A stretch of DNA of 64,000 nucleotides from Vibrio neptunius (GCA_019339365.1 CP079859.1:2542001-2606000); one strand, 5' to 3'. Shown: positions 37,577 through 47,417, numbered from the stretch's first letter. Numbers and translations are program-made. Notes: generated by a model not told the origin, from the sequence alone.

Positions 37577-38185
37577 GTGTTGTCAGAACTCAATAAAAAC
37601 CTATTAATTCAAAAGTTCCAGTTACAGCAAACCGTCGATTATCACCATGAAGCTTTAAAACGAGTTGCACATATTCATCATGAATCATTACGTAAAGCCT
37701 CAGTACTTATAGGGTTTGTAGAAAGAGGGAACGGGCTGAATATCATTTTCACCAAACGCGCAAAGCACCTAAAACATCACCCCGGGCAAGTCAGTTTTCC
37801 AGGTGGTAAATATGAAGATTGGGACCACTCATTAGCGGATACAGCATTAAGAGAGACTTACGAAGAAATTGGTATCAAACACCGGCAAATTGCCATTTTT
37901 GGCCAGATGCCAGAACTCATCACCATCAGTAAATTTACGGTGACCCCCTTTCTCGCCTTCGTGTCCCCTGATTACCGAGCAACCATTGACGCCAATGAAG
38001 TGGACGAAGTGTTCGAAGTGCCCGCTGAAATCGTGCTCGACAAACGTCACTTGCATAGCGAACGCTTCCAGTTTCGTAACCATTCACACCGTGTATTTGG
38101 CCTGTCCTACGAAAAGCACTTTATTTGGGGGATGACAGCACAAATTATCCACGCTATGCAAAACCATATCATGCCGCAACATTAA
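37577..38185 (+). CDS. nudL: Nudix CoA pyrophosphatase (NudL/YeaB)
   Basis: A 202-residue Nudix hydrolase. The Nudix box reads FPGGKYEDWDHSLADTALR followed by ETYEEIGI, with LLxxQxPxxxHxGQVSFPGG-type preface (HHPGQVSFPGG) typical of the CoA-diphosphatase (NudL) subgroup. It hydrolyses CoA and derivatives to 4'-phosphopantetheine. GTG start, with CGGAG five bases upstream. Divergent from the H-NOX operon. Confidence 0.88.
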   Translation: MLSELNKNLLIQKFQLQQTVDYHHEALKRVAHIHHESLRKASVLIGFVERGNGLNIIFTKRAKHLKHHPGQVSFPGGKYEDWDHSLADTALRETYEEIGIKHRQIAIFGQMPELITISKFTVTPFLAFVSPDYRATIDANEVDEVFEVPAEIVLDKRHLHSERFQFRNHSHRVFGLSYEKHFIWGMTAQIIHAMQNHIMPQH

Positions 38186-38410
38186 CATTTATTGGTATTG
38201 TTCGACGTTTAATCACATTAGTTAAACTATTCATCAATAAAGCAAACGTTTTCTCGCGACATACATAAAACAAATTTGCAACAAGATTAGTTTTTCTAAT
38301 GAATTGGATTAGCATAAATCACTAGTAGCACATCATTTTCGTGAGCAAAAACCTGTTTTTGACATATCATATTATGACTCGCATCAATTCATGATTTAGA
38401 TCTATTTTTC

Positions 38411-38437
38411 GTGCAAGATTTTTATGCAAAATTGCAC
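38411..38437. promoter_or_regulatory. Inverted repeats upstream of sdaC
   Basis: Nested symmetry: GTGCAA (38411-38416) against TTGCAC (38432-38437), and inside it the 12-base palindrome TGCAAAATTGCA (38425-38436). They lie 40-65 bases before the sdaC ATG, where an operator would be expected. The regulator is unknown. Confidence 0.35.
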
Positions 38438-38475
38438 CCGACTTATTTCCTGTTCCCAAAAATGAGTATCACAAA

Positions 38476-39729
38476 ATGAATGCTACAAAATCAGCGGTTT
38501 CGACCGCACAATCGTCTAGTAAGTTTTCTTACAAAGACTTCACCTGGTGCCTGTCACTTTTCGGTACTGCGGTAGGTGCTGGCGTACTATTTCTACCAAT
38601 TAAAGCGGGAGCTGGTGGTTTCTGGCCATTAGTAATCCTTGCTCTCATCGCAGCACCAATGACTTGGTTCGCTCACAAATCTCTTGCTCGCTTCGTTCTC
38701 TCTGCGAAAAACCCTCAAGCTGATATCACTGATACAGTGGAAGAACATTTCGGTAAAAATGGCGCAAACCTTATCACTTTCGCTTACTTCTTCGCTATTT
38801 ACCCTATTGTTCTTATCTATGGTGTTGGTATTACAAACACCGTAGATTCTTTCCTAGTAAACCAAATGGGCATGGAATCCATACCTCGCTGGTTGCTGTC
38901 TGGGGCACTTATTGCGGCTATGACCGCTGGCGTAGTATTTGGTAAAGAACTCATGCTGAAAGCGACCTCTGCCATGGTTTACCCATTGGTATTGGTTCTA
39001 CTGGCACTCTCTGTCTATCTGATTCCAGATTGGAATAGCTCTATGGTGGAAGTCGCACCTGACTGGTCTGCCCTTCCTTCTGTCGTATGGCTAGCGATTC
39101 CTATCATCGTATTCTCTTTCAACCACAGCCCAATTATCTCTCAGTTCACCAAAGAACAACGCCGTGTATACGGAGAAGGTGCAGTAAAGAAAACCGATGC
39201 GATTACTGGCGGCGCGGCAATGATGCTGATGGGCTTCGTGATGTTCTTTGTATTTTCTGTTGTGCTGTCTCTGTCACCAGAAGAACTTGCCATGGCGCAA
39301 GAGCAAAACATCTCGGTATTGTCTTACCTAGCGAACGTTCACGAGTCACCTCTGATCTCTTACATGGGCCCTCTAGTCGCGTTTGCGGCGATTACATCAA
39401 GCTACTTTGGTCACTTCCTAGGTGCTCATGAAGGTATGGTTGGTCTGATCAAATCTCGATCTTCAGTACCCGTGGATCAGATTGAAAAATTCTCTTTAGT
39501 ATTTATCGTTATCACCACTTGGATTGTGGCTATTGCTAACCCTAGCATCCTCGGCATGATTGAAACCATGGGCGCGCCTATGATTGCAGCAATCTTATTC
39601 CTAATGCCTGTTATTGCCATGCAACTCGTGCCAGCAATGGCGAAGTACAAAACTTCTGCGCCTGTTCAGATTTTCACAACAATCTGTGGTCTTGCGGCAA
39701 TTAGTTCTGTAATCTACGGAGCACTTTAA
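38476..39729 (+). CDS. sdaC: Serine transporter SdaC
   Basis: A 417-residue inner membrane permease of the HAAAP family with 11 predicted transmembrane segments. Family hallmarks: FGTAVGAGVLFLPIKAG in helix 1, SFNHSPIISQF in the middle and GHFLGAHEGMVG. It takes up L-serine with a cation. The neighbouring sdaA deaminates the imported serine, so the pair feeds pyruvate. A hairpin at 39778-39805 separates the two genes. Confidence 0.93.
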   Translation: MNATKSAVSTAQSSSKFSYKDFTWCLSLFGTAVGAGVLFLPIKAGAGGFWPLVILALIAAPMTWFAHKSLARFVLSAKNPQADITDTVEEHFGKNGANLITFAYFFAIYPIVLIYGVGITNTVDSFLVNQMGMESIPRWLLSGALIAAMTAGVVFGKELMLKATSAMVYPLVLVLLALSVYLIPDWNSSMVEVAPDWSALPSVVWLAIPIIVFSFNHSPIISQFTKEQRRVYGEGAVKKTDAITGGAAMMLMGFVMFFVFSVVLSLSPEELAMAQEQNISVLSYLANVHESPLISYMGPLVAFAAITSSYFGHFLGAHEGMVGLIKSRSSVPVDQIEKFSLVFIVITTWIVAIANPSILGMIETMGAPMIAAILFLMPVIAMQLVPAMAKYKTSAPVQIFTTICGLAAISSVIYGAL

Positions 39730-39777
39730 TCACGCTAGTGAATTAAGTGGTTAAATAAAAAATATAACGATAATAAT

Positions 39778-39805
39778 AAGCCTCCCGCTCCCCGTTGGGA
39801 GGCTT
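39778..39805 (+). terminator. Terminator or attenuator between sdaC and sdaA
   Basis: AAGCCTCCC/GGGAGGCTT with a 10-base loop followed by TGTTTT. It lies only 19 bases before the sdaA ATG and overlaps its leader, so it may partly limit readthrough into sdaA. Confidence 0.75.
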
Positions 39806-39823
39806 TGTTTTGAGGAAATCGAT

Positions 39824-41185
39824 ATGATTAGTGTTTTTGACATCTATAAAATCGGTGTTGGTCCTTCAAGTTCACACACTGTAGGCCCAATGAAAGCGGG
39901 TAAAGAATTTATTGATGATTTACGTTCAATGGGAAAATTGCGCGACATCACTAAAATCACCGTTGACGTTTATGGATCGCTATCACTGACAGGGAAAGGT
40001 CACCACACCGATATCGCCATCATCATGGGTCTTGCAGGCAATACCCCTGAGAAAGTAGATATTGACTCTATTCCGGGCTTTATCGCTCGCGTAGAGGAAA
40101 CGGAACGACTTCCTGTTGGCATGCACTGTCATACAGTATCCTTCCCGAAAGAAGGTGGAATGAACTTCCATAAAACTAACCTTGAGTTGCACGAAAATGG
40201 TATGCAGATCCATGCATGGATCGAGAATGAGAAGGTCTACTCAAAAACCTATTACTCGATCGGAGGGGGATTCATCGTCGATGAAGAGAACTTCGGCAAG
40301 GAGCAAGCAAACCCGGTTAAAGCACCTTATGAGTTCACCACGGCAGAAGAGCTGGTCAACCAATGTAAAGAAAGTGGTCTTTCCATCAGCACGCTTGTGA
40401 TGAAAAACCAAGCTGCTCTTCACTCTGAGGAAGAATCTCGCACTTACTTCGCTAAGATCTGGAAAACCATGCGTGAGTGTATGGATCGCGGTATGAATAC
40501 AGAAGGTATCTTACCAGGTCCACTGCGTGTACCTCGTCGTGCTGCGGCTCTTCGCCAACAATTGATGACTTCGGAAAAAACGACTAACGATCCAATGGCT
40601 GTCGTCGATTGGGTCAACATGTTTGCTTTCGCAGTCAATGAAGAAAATGCTGCTGGTGGCCGAGTTGTAACGGCACCAACCAATGGCGCGTGTGGCATTA
40701 TCCCTGCGGTATTAGCATACTACGACAAGTTTATTCAGACTGTTACTGAGAAAGATTACATCCGCTACTTTGCGGCTTCTGGCGCAATAGGTGGCCTATA
40801 TAAACGTAACGCCTCAATATCTGGTGCGGAAGTCGGTTGTCAGGGCGAAGTCGGTGTAGCATGTTCAATGGCAGCGGCTGGTCTTGCGGAACTGATGGGT
40901 GGAAGCCCAGAGCAAGTTTGTATGGCTGCGGAAATCGCTATGGAACACAACTTAGGTCTCACCTGTGATCCTGTCGCTGGTCAGGTGCAGGTTCCATGTA
41001 TCGAGCGTAACGGTATTGCCGCCGTAAAATCGATCAACTCCTCTCGTATGGCTCTGCGTCGTTCATCAGCCCCTACGGTGTCTCTGGACAAGGTTATTGA
41101 AACCATGCTAGAAACCGGTAAAGACATGAACGCCAAGTACCGCGAAACATCCCAAGGTGGTCTTGCAGTAAAAGTTATCTGCTAA
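39824..41185 (+). CDS. sdaA: L-serine ammonia-lyase, iron-sulfur type
   Basis: A 453-residue single-chain serine dehydratase (L-serine to pyruvate and ammonia). N-terminal IGVGPSSSHTVGPMKAG; the [4Fe-4S] cysteines are in NGACGIIPAV, GVACSMAAAG, LTCDPVAG and QVPCIERNG. Length and motifs are as in E. coli SdaA. Forms a catabolic unit with sdaC. A terminator follows at 41207-41231. Confidence 0.94.
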   Translation: MISVFDIYKIGVGPSSSHTVGPMKAGKEFIDDLRSMGKLRDITKITVDVYGSLSLTGKGHHTDIAIIMGLAGNTPEKVDIDSIPGFIARVEETERLPVGMHCHTVSFPKEGGMNFHKTNLELHENGMQIHAWIENEKVYSKTYYSIGGGFIVDEENFGKEQANPVKAPYEFTTAEELVNQCKESGLSISTLVMKNQAALHSEEESRTYFAKIWKTMRECMDRGMNTEGILPGPLRVPRRAAALRQQLMTSEKTTNDPMAVVDWVNMFAFAVNEENAAGGRVVTAPTNGACGIIPAVLAYYDKFIQTVTEKDYIRYFAASGAIGGLYKRNASISGAEVGCQGEVGVACSMAAAGLAELMGGSPEQVCMAAEIAMEHNLGLTCDPVAGQVQVPCIERNGIAAVKSINSSRMALRRSSAPTVSLDKVIETMLETGKDMNAKYRETSQGGLAVKVIC

Positions 41186-41206
41186 TGCCACACTCTACCT
41201 CTCTTC

Positions 41207-41231
41207 AAAGCCCGTTTTAACGGGCTTTTTT
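41207..41231 (+). terminator. Terminator of sdaA
   Basis: AAAGCCCGTT/AACGGGCTTT stem with a TT loop, followed by a run of T. Confidence 0.9.
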
Positions 41232-41287
41232 ATTGCCAGTCCACTTTTTCTTACTGTTAGCTTCAATCTCTATCATCTAAGTTAAAA

Positions 41288-41309
41288 AAAGGCGGGAGAC
41301 CCGCCTTTT
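41288..41309 (-). terminator. Terminator of the aromatic amino acid permease gene
   Basis: AAAGGCGGG/CCCGCCTTT with an AGA loop; the minus-strand continuation is a T-run. It starts just after the permease stop. Confidence 0.9.
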
Positions 41310-41311
41310 GT

Positions 41312-42466
41312 TTAGATAACCTGGGAAACAAGCAAGAAGCCACCAAAAAACAAAGAAAACATCAACATTATGCTTCCACCTTCTGCGGTGTATCGCGTCG
41401 TCTCTGCATTGGCAAGCCTGATCTTGTATACCATAGCAAGTGGTACAAACACTGCCAAAAACACCAGAATGATCCCAGCGTAGCTCAACACTGCCAAAAA
41501 CTTGTCTGCAGCCAACAAGGCTCCTGCAAGTGGCAAAATGAACGTAATCACGTAGGTGACAAGATGGTTCTGCCGGAACATATCACGGTTTTGATTGAAC
41601 AAAGACATGGCCACACCAAAGAACGACGTCAACAGCGCCAACCCGGTAAACACCGATAGAATGGTTCCAATCCAAGGCGAGTGATGTTCAAAGGCTTGGA
41701 TAAGCTCTGACACATTGGAGAACTCGCCTAGCTGTTCGGGTTGTAAGTTACCGACAACAGCAAACAACCAGCATAAGTAGCAAAGCAAGGGAATCACTGA
41801 ACCAACAATCACCATGTTTCGTAATTGGTGATCGGTCGCTTCATGGTTGTAAGAGACGAGAGAAGGTATAACAACCATAAACCCGAAGCTAGTAAACAGT
41901 ACAGCACTGGTTTTGAACAGGGCTAAATGGTCATGATTCATCACCTGAGTGATGTTAGCGAAACGAAAGTCTGGCAGTAGCAGAGCCAAACTCAAACTTA
42001 GACTGGCAATCATGATAAAAAACAGTGAGCGGTTGAGTTTGTCAATGACACCTGTACCACAGGCGATAACCGCACCAGCAATAAGCGTGAAGAGGATTTG
42101 AGTCTGGCTAGCAGAGAGTTCAATACCTATTGCTTTGGTAAACTGACCTAACAGGTCTGCCGCACCAAGAATGTAAGCCATTAGCAAACAAATCAATAAA
42201 GCGTATAGCAGCAGGTTCGTTACTAACTGCCCCACTTTTCCTAGTGTCTGACGAGCCACAGAGTTAAGGCCCAAACCACCGCCTGCCTTTAACGTCGCTT
42301 CGAGTAACAACAAAGCCGCGTAAGTTGTCCCAAAGCAGATAAAAATCATTAATAATGATCCATACCACAAACCAAATTGTGCTAGAACCATCGGAATGGC
42401 TAGCATGCCAGCACCGAGTGCAGTACCGGAAATAATCAGGGAGCTACCCAGAAGTTTAGTATTCAT
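41312..42466 (-). CDS. Aromatic amino acid permease (Mtr/TyrP-type, HAAAP family)
   Basis: A 384-residue inner membrane protein with 11 predicted helices. GTALGAGMLAIPMVLAQFG in helix 1 and FTSFGFMVVIPSLVSY are typical of the TyrP/Mtr/TnaB branch. It imports tyrosine, tryptophan or phenylalanine with protons; which of these cannot be told from sequence. A Phe/Tyr-rich mini-ORF at 42533-42613 precedes it, suggesting control by aromatic amino acid supply. tyrR, which usually controls such genes, is 13 kb away. No clear TGTAAA-N6-TTTACA TyrR box was found upstream. Confidence 0.88.
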   Translation of the reverse strand: MNTKLLGSSLIISGTALGAGMLAIPMVLAQFGLWYGSLLMIFICFGTTYAALLLLEATLKAGGGLGLNSVARQTLGKVGQLVTNLLLYALLICLLMAYILGAADLLGQFTKAIGIELSASQTQILFTLIAGAVIACGTGVIDKLNRSLFFIMIASLSLSLALLLPDFRFANITQVMNHDHLALFKTSAVLFTSFGFMVVIPSLVSYNHEATDHQLRNMVIVGSVIPLLCYLCWLFAVVGNLQPEQLGEFSNVSELIQAFEHHSPWIGTILSVFTGLALLTSFFGVAMSLFNQNRDMFRQNHLVTYVITFILPLAGALLAADKFLAVLSYAGIILVFLAVFVPLAMVYKIRLANAETTRYTAEGGSIMLMFSLFFGGFLLVSQVI

Positions 42467-42532
42467 AATTGTCGTATCTGTTTTAATAAATAAAAGATTG
42501 AGATGTGCGCGTGCCTAGCGCGGGGCCAAGAA

Positions 42533-42613
42533 TCAAAAACGATACGAATAGCGGGCTTTATAGAAAAAAAGGCTTAGGAAAGAGTGGCGCAGAGAAAAAA
42601 CGCAGTTGAACAT
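42533..42613 (-). CDS. Possible Phe/Tyr-rich leader peptide upstream of the aromatic permease
   Basis: A 26-codon frame on the minus strand (ATG at 42613, TGA at 42533-42535), 66 bases before the permease ATG. Six of its residues are Phe and three are Tyr, many in its second half (FLSLFFYKARYSYRF). Such bias is the hallmark of attenuation leaders. Against it: no good ribosome binding site precedes the ATG, and I do not see a convincing terminator after it. Confidence 0.4.
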   Translation of the reverse strand: MFNCVFSLRHSFLSLFFYKARYSYRF

Positions 42614-42887
42614 TGAGAGGTTAACGAGTGACGTCGATAAAGCGTGTGGCGAACCTTCTGTCGGTTCGATGATCGGGGTTGTAATTTTGAAGATCATTGA
42701 GGTGTCCGATTAAGTGAGACAGTCCTTTAAAACAAAGCAGCAATTCCTCTGCTACCTACTCTTCAGCATGAAGAGAATAAACATCTTAAACATTGACGAT
42801 AGGATTGCAATCTCCCCCAAGAGAGAAAATGCGCTATTCACTGACAAAAACACAGAATACGCTTTAAAGCTGGCGGATGAGTATCAA

Positions 42888-42914
42888 AAAAGCGAAGCTC
42901 TGTGCTTCGCTTCT
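42888..42914 (-). terminator. Terminator of queD
   Basis: A perfect 9-bp stem AAGCGAAGC/GCTTCGCTT with a 5-base loop, followed on the minus strand by TTTTTTGAT. Confidence 0.88.
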
Positions 42915-42933
42915 TTTCAAACATATAGGTATG

Positions 42934-43296
42934 TTATTCGCCTGCGTAAATGCAACCTGCGGTACACGTCTCTTTAATTTCAACTTTGCTCAGTAGTGGC
43001 AAGGTTGGCTTCACTTTCTGCCAAATCCATTTCGCCAGTACTTCGCTGGTCGGATTCTCTAAACCTTCAATATCATTGAGGTAGTAGTGGTCAAGTTGAT
43101 CATAAATAGGTTTAAACGCGGCTTTGATTTCCGCAAAGTCGACAACCCACCCGGTATGAGGATCAACTTCGCCTTCTACATATAGACGAACTAAGAAAGA
43201 GTGGCCATGCAGTCGACCGCACTTATGCCCTTCCGGTACATGTGGAAGGTGATGTGCCGCTTCAAACATAAACTCTTTGTATAATTCAGTTTTCAT
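42934..43296 (-). CDS. queD: 6-carboxytetrahydropterin synthase
   Basis: A 120-residue QueD, second step of queuosine (preQ0) synthesis. The zinc His ligands are in FEAAHHLP and GRLHGHSF. The catalytic Cys is in [17 protein letters not shown] and LDHYYLND match the family. Start ATG at 43296. Monocistronic, with its own terminator. Confidence 0.92.
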   Translation of the reverse strand: MKTELYKEFMFEAAHHLPHVPEGHKCGRLHGHSFLVRLYVEGEVDPHTGWVVDFAEIKAAFKPIYDQLDHYYLNDIEGLENPTSEVLAKWIWQKVKPTLPLLSKVEIKETCTAGCIYAGE

Positions 43297-43589
43297 TTTG
43301 GATCTCAGGCATTACAAAAAGACACGCAATACTAAGGAAATAGTGTAGTAGTGACAAGGTGCACTCAGCGATTAATAAAATTATTTATAAGATAGTGAAT
43401 TCTCAATTTTTGTAGCACGCCGAAAAAATGTCGCTACGTCAAAGTTTTGATTACATAAGCCCCACATCACATTTACATAATCCACACATTGTGTAGGGTC
43501 ACAATAACCATGTACATCCATTGAGTGAATGTGCATATAAGTCATTATATTTGACGTCTATTCCAATTCTAACAATTAAGCAGTTGTAA

Positions 43590-45203
43590 ATGAGCTCAAC
43601 CATTACTACCAAGTTGCTGGCAACCCTAGTCACCGTATTCTCACTGGTACTGGCTTCCTCCACCGCCTATCAGTATTGGCAACAAAAAGAACTGATGAAT
43701 TCCGTTCTCAGCGAACAGCTACACGACAAAGCCAGTAACTACTTCGACAGCCTCAATATGATGATGCTAACCGGAACCATGGCGCAAAAAGAAACGCTTC
43801 GCCAAAAAGCCTTAGCTCAGGATGGTATCGAGCAGGTCAAAGTCCTTCGTGCTGACGCAGTCAGTAAGCTGTATGGTCCTGGCCAACCAAACCAAGCGCC
43901 TGAAGACGAGATTGATCAACGTGCTCTCAGTGGCGAACTAGTTATCGAGCCCATTTCTGCCGCATGGGGTAATGGTTTAGTTGTCGCTTTACCTATGAAG
44001 GCCAGTGAAAACTATCGTGGTACCAATTGTGTCTCTTGTCACATGGCCCCAGAAGGCGAGGTACTCGGTGCTATTCGCTTAGAGTACAACTTATCTCATG
44101 TCAATAGTATGATCAGCCAGCGCACAATGATCGCCGTAACCATTATGGCAACATTTGGCTTCATCGGCTTTTTGTTGACTCTATTCCTGATCCGTAAATT
44201 CATTGTTCGCCCTATCCAGAAAACATCACGTTACATGCAGAGTGTGAGTGAAAGTAAAGATCTCTCGAAACGGATTCAGCATAATAACAAGGATGAAATT
44301 GGCCAGCTGTCCATGGCGATCAACTCGTTTATGGATACTGTTAGTCACAGTTTAGAGAAAGTACAAGAAACCTCCCACCATCTGACCCATTCAGCAACGG
44401 GACTCACTGATGTTGCTCGAGTCACAGATCAAGCTGCGCACAATCAGCAAAATGAAACCTCGGATGTCCAAACCAACATCGAGCAAATGCAGTCCCAGCA
44501 GGTACAAGTTGAGCGAGCCACTGATGATGCCTCTAGCTTGATCAAACACACCACCAGCATCGCTGAACAAAGCGCGACTCAGGCGCATAACGCCAGTACT
44601 GAAATTAAGAGCCTAGTCACCGATATTGAACAAGTGAAAGTCAACATTGTTGAACTCAACGATCAAACGGTAGAAGTATCGACTATTTTGGAAGTCATCA
44701 AAGGTATTGCGGAACAAACTAATCTGCTAGCGCTGAACGCTGCTATCGAAGCGGCACGAGCAGGTGATCAAGGTCGTGGTTTTGCCGTGGTTGCGGATGA
44801 AGTACGTCAGCTAGCAAGTCGAACGTCGCAGGCTACCGGAAGTATCGAAAACATCATTTCTCAGTTCCAAAAAGACAGTGAAAGCTCACTGTCCTCGGTT
44901 GATACCGTGTGCGAAACCGCTCATCAACGCTCCAATGAGATTGAAGCGCTGTCTGTGGCAATGTCTGAAGTGGTGACGGAAATGCAGCAAGCACTCTCTC
45001 ATGCACAAAGTATTCAGCAGCAAACCAGCAATACCACTCACATTAGTCAGCAGGTACAACATAAAGTCGAAATCATCACCCAGCATGCCGATGACACCTC
45101 TCAATCTGCCGCAAAAACGCGCGACATCAGCATGAATCTAGAACAACTTTCAGAACATTTGGAGTCTTTGATCAACCAATTTACCCTTTCGCGGAAGAAT
45201 TGA
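43590..45203 (+). CDS. Methyl-accepting chemotaxis protein with haem c-type periplasmic sensor
   Basis: A 537-residue chemoreceptor. Transmembrane segment 1 (about 8-27), a periplasmic domain of about 150 residues, transmembrane segment 2 (about 180-202), a HAMP domain ([13 protein letters not shown]...) and the cytoplasmic signalling tip ([20 protein letters not shown], then [14 protein letters not shown]). The periplasmic domain holds CVSCH at residues 147-151, a covalent haem c attachment motif, so this is probably a redox, oxygen or NO sensor (DUF3365/Tll0287-like domain). There is no adjacent partner gene. The ribosome binding site is weak. Confidence 0.88.
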   Translation: MSSTITTKLLATLVTVFSLVLASSTAYQYWQQKELMNSVLSEQLHDKASNYFDSLNMMMLTGTMAQKETLRQKALAQDGIEQVKVLRADAVSKLYGPGQPNQAPEDEIDQRALSGELVIEPISAAWGNGLVVALPMKASENYRGTNCVSCHMAPEGEVLGAIRLEYNLSHVNSMISQRTMIAVTIMATFGFIGFLLTLFLIRKFIVRPIQKTSRYMQSVSESKDLSKRIQHNNKDEIGQLSMAINSFMDTVSHSLEKVQETSHHLTHSATGLTDVARVTDQAAHNQQNETSDVQTNIEQMQSQQVQVERATDDASSLIKHTTSIAEQSATQAHNASTEIKSLVTDIEQVKVNIVELNDQTVEVSTILEVIKGIAEQTNLLALNAAIEAARAGDQGRGFAVVADEVRQLASRTSQATGSIENIISQFQKDSESSLSSVDTVCETAHQRSNEIEALSVAMSEVVTEMQQALSHAQSIQQQTSNTTHISQQVQHKVEIITQHADDTSQSAAKTRDISMNLEQLSEHLESLINQFTLSRKN

Positions 45204-45300
45204 GTCGATTTGGACATTTTTTGCGCCACTATTAGCGAATAAAGGTTGAAGCCTAAGAATTGAAAGGTAATATGTTCCACTGAATAGATGAAATTCAACC

Positions 45301-45363
45301 CAACCCAATGTTTGCTCACTTTTTATTCGGTGAGTCCACAATAAAACATTGGGTTGATTTTTT
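45301..45363 (+). terminator. Long hairpin with T-run in the asnS leader
   Basis: CAACCCAATGTTT (45301-45313) pairs perfectly with AAACATTGGGTTG (45344-45356), and ATTTTTT follows. Inside it CTCAC (45315-45319) can pair with GTGAG (45330-45334). It ends 24 bases before the asnS start codon. It may terminate the upstream chemoreceptor gene or act as a conditional attenuator of asnS. Confidence 0.75.
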
Positions 45364-45386
45364 ACTCAATGGAGAATATTTACAAC

Positions 45387-46787
45387 ATGACTTACGCGCC
45401 TGTATCAGACGTATTAAGCGGTAAGCTAGCAGTTGACAGTGAAGTAACTGTCCGCGGCTGGATCCGCTCGCGTCGTGATTCCAAAGCTGGAATCTCTTTC
45501 CTTGCCATCTACGACGGCTCTTGTTTCGACCCGATTCAGGCCGTGGTCCCTAATAATCTAAATAATTACAACGAAGAAGTTCTAAAACTGACAACAGGTT
45601 GTTCTGTTGAAGTAACAGGTACTATCGTTGAATCTCCAGCAAAAGGTCAGGACTTTGAGCTTGCAGCGACAGAAGTAAAAGTCGTTGGCTGGGTTGAAGA
45701 TGCTGATACTTATCCGATGGCGAAAACTCGTCACTCGATTGAATACCTACGTGAAGTGGCACACCTTCGTCCACGTACGAACGTTATTGGTGCTGTCGCG
45801 CGTGTACGTAACTGTTTGTCTCAGGCAATTCACCGTTTCTACCACGAGCAAGGTTACTTCTGGGTGTCTGCGCCACTTATTACCGCTTCTGATGCAGAAG
45901 GTGCAGGTGAAATGTTCCGCGTATCTACGCTAGACATGGAAAACCTACCGCGCACAGAACAAGGTAAAGTGGACTACAACGAAGACTTCTTTGGTAAAGA
46001 GACATTCCTAACGGTATCTGGCCAGCTTAATGGCGAAGCTTACGCTTGTGCACTAAGCAAAGTGTACACATTTGGCCCTACCTTCCGTGCAGAAAACTCA
46101 AACACCAGCCGTCACCTAGCGGAATTCTGGATGGTTGAGCCTGAAGTTGCTTTTGCTGATCTTGAAGATATCGCGAAACTGTCTGAAGACATGCTGAAGT
46201 ACGTATTTAAAGCAGTACTGGAAGAGCGTCGTGATGACCTTGAGTTCTTTGCACAACGTATCGACAAAGAAGCGATTACTCGCCTAGAGAAATTTGTTGA
46301 GTCTGATTTCGCTCAGGTTGATTACACTGATGCCATCCAGATTCTTCTCGACTCTGGCCGTGACTTCGAATTCCCAGTTGAATGGGGTATCGATATGTCT
46401 TCAGAGCACGAGCGTTATCTCGCTGAAGAACACTTCAAGGCACCAGTAATCGTTAAGAACTACCCGAAAGACATCAAAGCCTTCTACATGCGCCTCAACG
46501 AAGATGGAAAAACAGTAGCAGCAATGGATGTACTTGCACCGGGCATTGGTGAAATCATCGGTGGTTCTCAGCGTGAAGAGCGTCTGGACGTTCTTGATGC
46601 CCGCATGCGCGATATCGGCATCGATCCAGAGCACATGGATTGGTACCGTGACCTTCGTCGCTACGGCACAGTTCCTCACTCAGGTTTCGGTCTGGGCTTT
46701 GAGCGTCTGGTTTCTTACGTAACAGGTATGGGTAACGTACGTGACGTTATTCCATTCCCACGTACACCGCGCTCAGCTAATTTCTAA
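45387..46787 (+). CDS. asnS: Asparaginyl-tRNA synthetase
   Basis: A 466-residue class IIb synthetase. OB-fold anticodon domain at the N-terminus ([16 protein letters not shown]), then class II motif 1, motif 2 ([17 protein letters not shown]) and motif 3 ([16 protein letters not shown]). I chose the ATG at 45387 ([12 protein letters not shown]), the conserved start; an ATG at 45369 is in frame. GGAG lies 12 bases upstream. The leader hairpin at 45301-45363 may control it. Terminator at 46811-46838. Confidence 0.95.
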   Translation: MTYAPVSDVLSGKLAVDSEVTVRGWIRSRRDSKAGISFLAIYDGSCFDPIQAVVPNNLNNYNEEVLKLTTGCSVEVTGTIVESPAKGQDFELAATEVKVVGWVEDADTYPMAKTRHSIEYLREVAHLRPRTNVIGAVARVRNCLSQAIHRFYHEQGYFWVSAPLITASDAEGAGEMFRVSTLDMENLPRTEQGKVDYNEDFFGKETFLTVSGQLNGEAYACALSKVYTFGPTFRAENSNTSRHLAEFWMVEPEVAFADLEDIAKLSEDMLKYVFKAVLEERRDDLEFFAQRIDKEAITRLEKFVESDFAQVDYTDAIQILLDSGRDFEFPVEWGIDMSSEHERYLAEEHFKAPVIVKNYPKDIKAFYMRLNEDGKTVAAMDVLAPGIGEIIGGSQREERLDVLDARMRDIGIDPEHMDWYRDLRRYGTVPHSGFGLGFERLVSYVTGMGNVRDVIPFPRTPRSANF

Positions 46788-46810
46788 GCAAAAAGCACAC
46801 TGATAACATT

Positions 46811-46838
46811 AAAAAGCCTCCTCATGGAGGCTTTTTTA
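46811..46838 (+). terminator. Terminator of asnS
   Basis: AAAAGCCTCC/GGAGGCTTTTTT with a four-base loop. Confidence 0.9.
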
Positions 46839-47079
46839 ATGTCTGCCACTATTCAAATTTGACCGTAGTGAAAACGTCACTTTATTATCAAGCGCGCAAC
46901 ACCAAGGTGTTTGGGTTGGATGATTTGTATTAAGCATGGAAACCACGAACATGGATTAGGAGCATACAAGCCCTATGTCGAGGTAGCAGCGCGTTGCAGA
47001 ATGCGGAAGATTTGATGGCCTTCTATCCCGATAATAGTCGCCCAACCTCCGCAAATCCTGAGAAATAGAGTATAAGAAT
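46839..47079. other. Intergenic stretch with broken open frames only
   Basis: Between the asnS terminator and the next gene's terminator. Two plus-strand frames (MICIKHGNHEHGLGAYKPY, and ALQNAEDLMAFYPDNSRP ending in TAG at about 47064) look protein-like but are in different phases and have no ribosome binding site. They may be the remnant of a small gene. Confidence 0.25.
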
Positions 47080-47105
47080 AAGCCTCCCTCATATAGGGAG
47101 GCTTT
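47080..47105 (-). terminator. Terminator of the small membrane protein gene
   Basis: AAGCCTCCCT/AGGGAGGCTT with a five-base loop; the minus-strand tail is TTATTCTTAT. Directly after the stop of the gene at 47115-47321. Confidence 0.82.
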
Positions 47106-47114
47106 CGTTCGCTG

Positions 47115-47321
47115 TTAAGAATCTTGTGCTTTTGAGGCGTATTTGATACCAAACAGGCAAAGCCCAAACATGACAAATGGAATGGCGGCAGCCGTATATT
47201 CTGTCCAAACCATATCAGCAAAAGACTTAGCAAGAATCAGGTGACCAAAAATCAATAAGAATGCACAGAAAATCGCGACGATAATCAAACGAAATTCCTG
47301 CTTATGGCGTTGTTTTTCCAT
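47115..47321 (-). CDS. Small membrane protein of unknown function
   Basis: A 68-residue protein with two predicted transmembrane segments (about residues 13-33 and 43-60), a basic N-terminus (MEKQRHKQEFR) and a hydrophilic C-terminus (KYASKAQDS). GAGG five bases upstream fixes the ATG at 47321; the frame is open eight codons further. No family is recognised. Confidence 0.75.
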   Translation of the reverse strand: MEKQRHKQEFRLIIVAIFCAFLLIFGHLILAKSFADMVWTEYTAAAIPFVMFGLCLFGIKYASKAQDS

Positions 47322-47417
47322 ACTTGCCTCGCTAACTGTATACATTTCTGGAGTATTTCATCACAGAGTTGATCGGTAAGCGCAGTACAGTTGAAGCGAA
47401 AAATGACCAAACAGTGA

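Noticed and set aside
42714..42977. Plus-strand 87-codon open frame upstream of queD
   Set aside because: It runs through the queD terminator and into antisense of queD; no good start or family-like motif.
46973..47233. 86-codon minus-strand frame over the small membrane protein gene
   Set aside because: Overlaps in another phase the 68-aa membrane protein that has a ribosome binding site and terminator.
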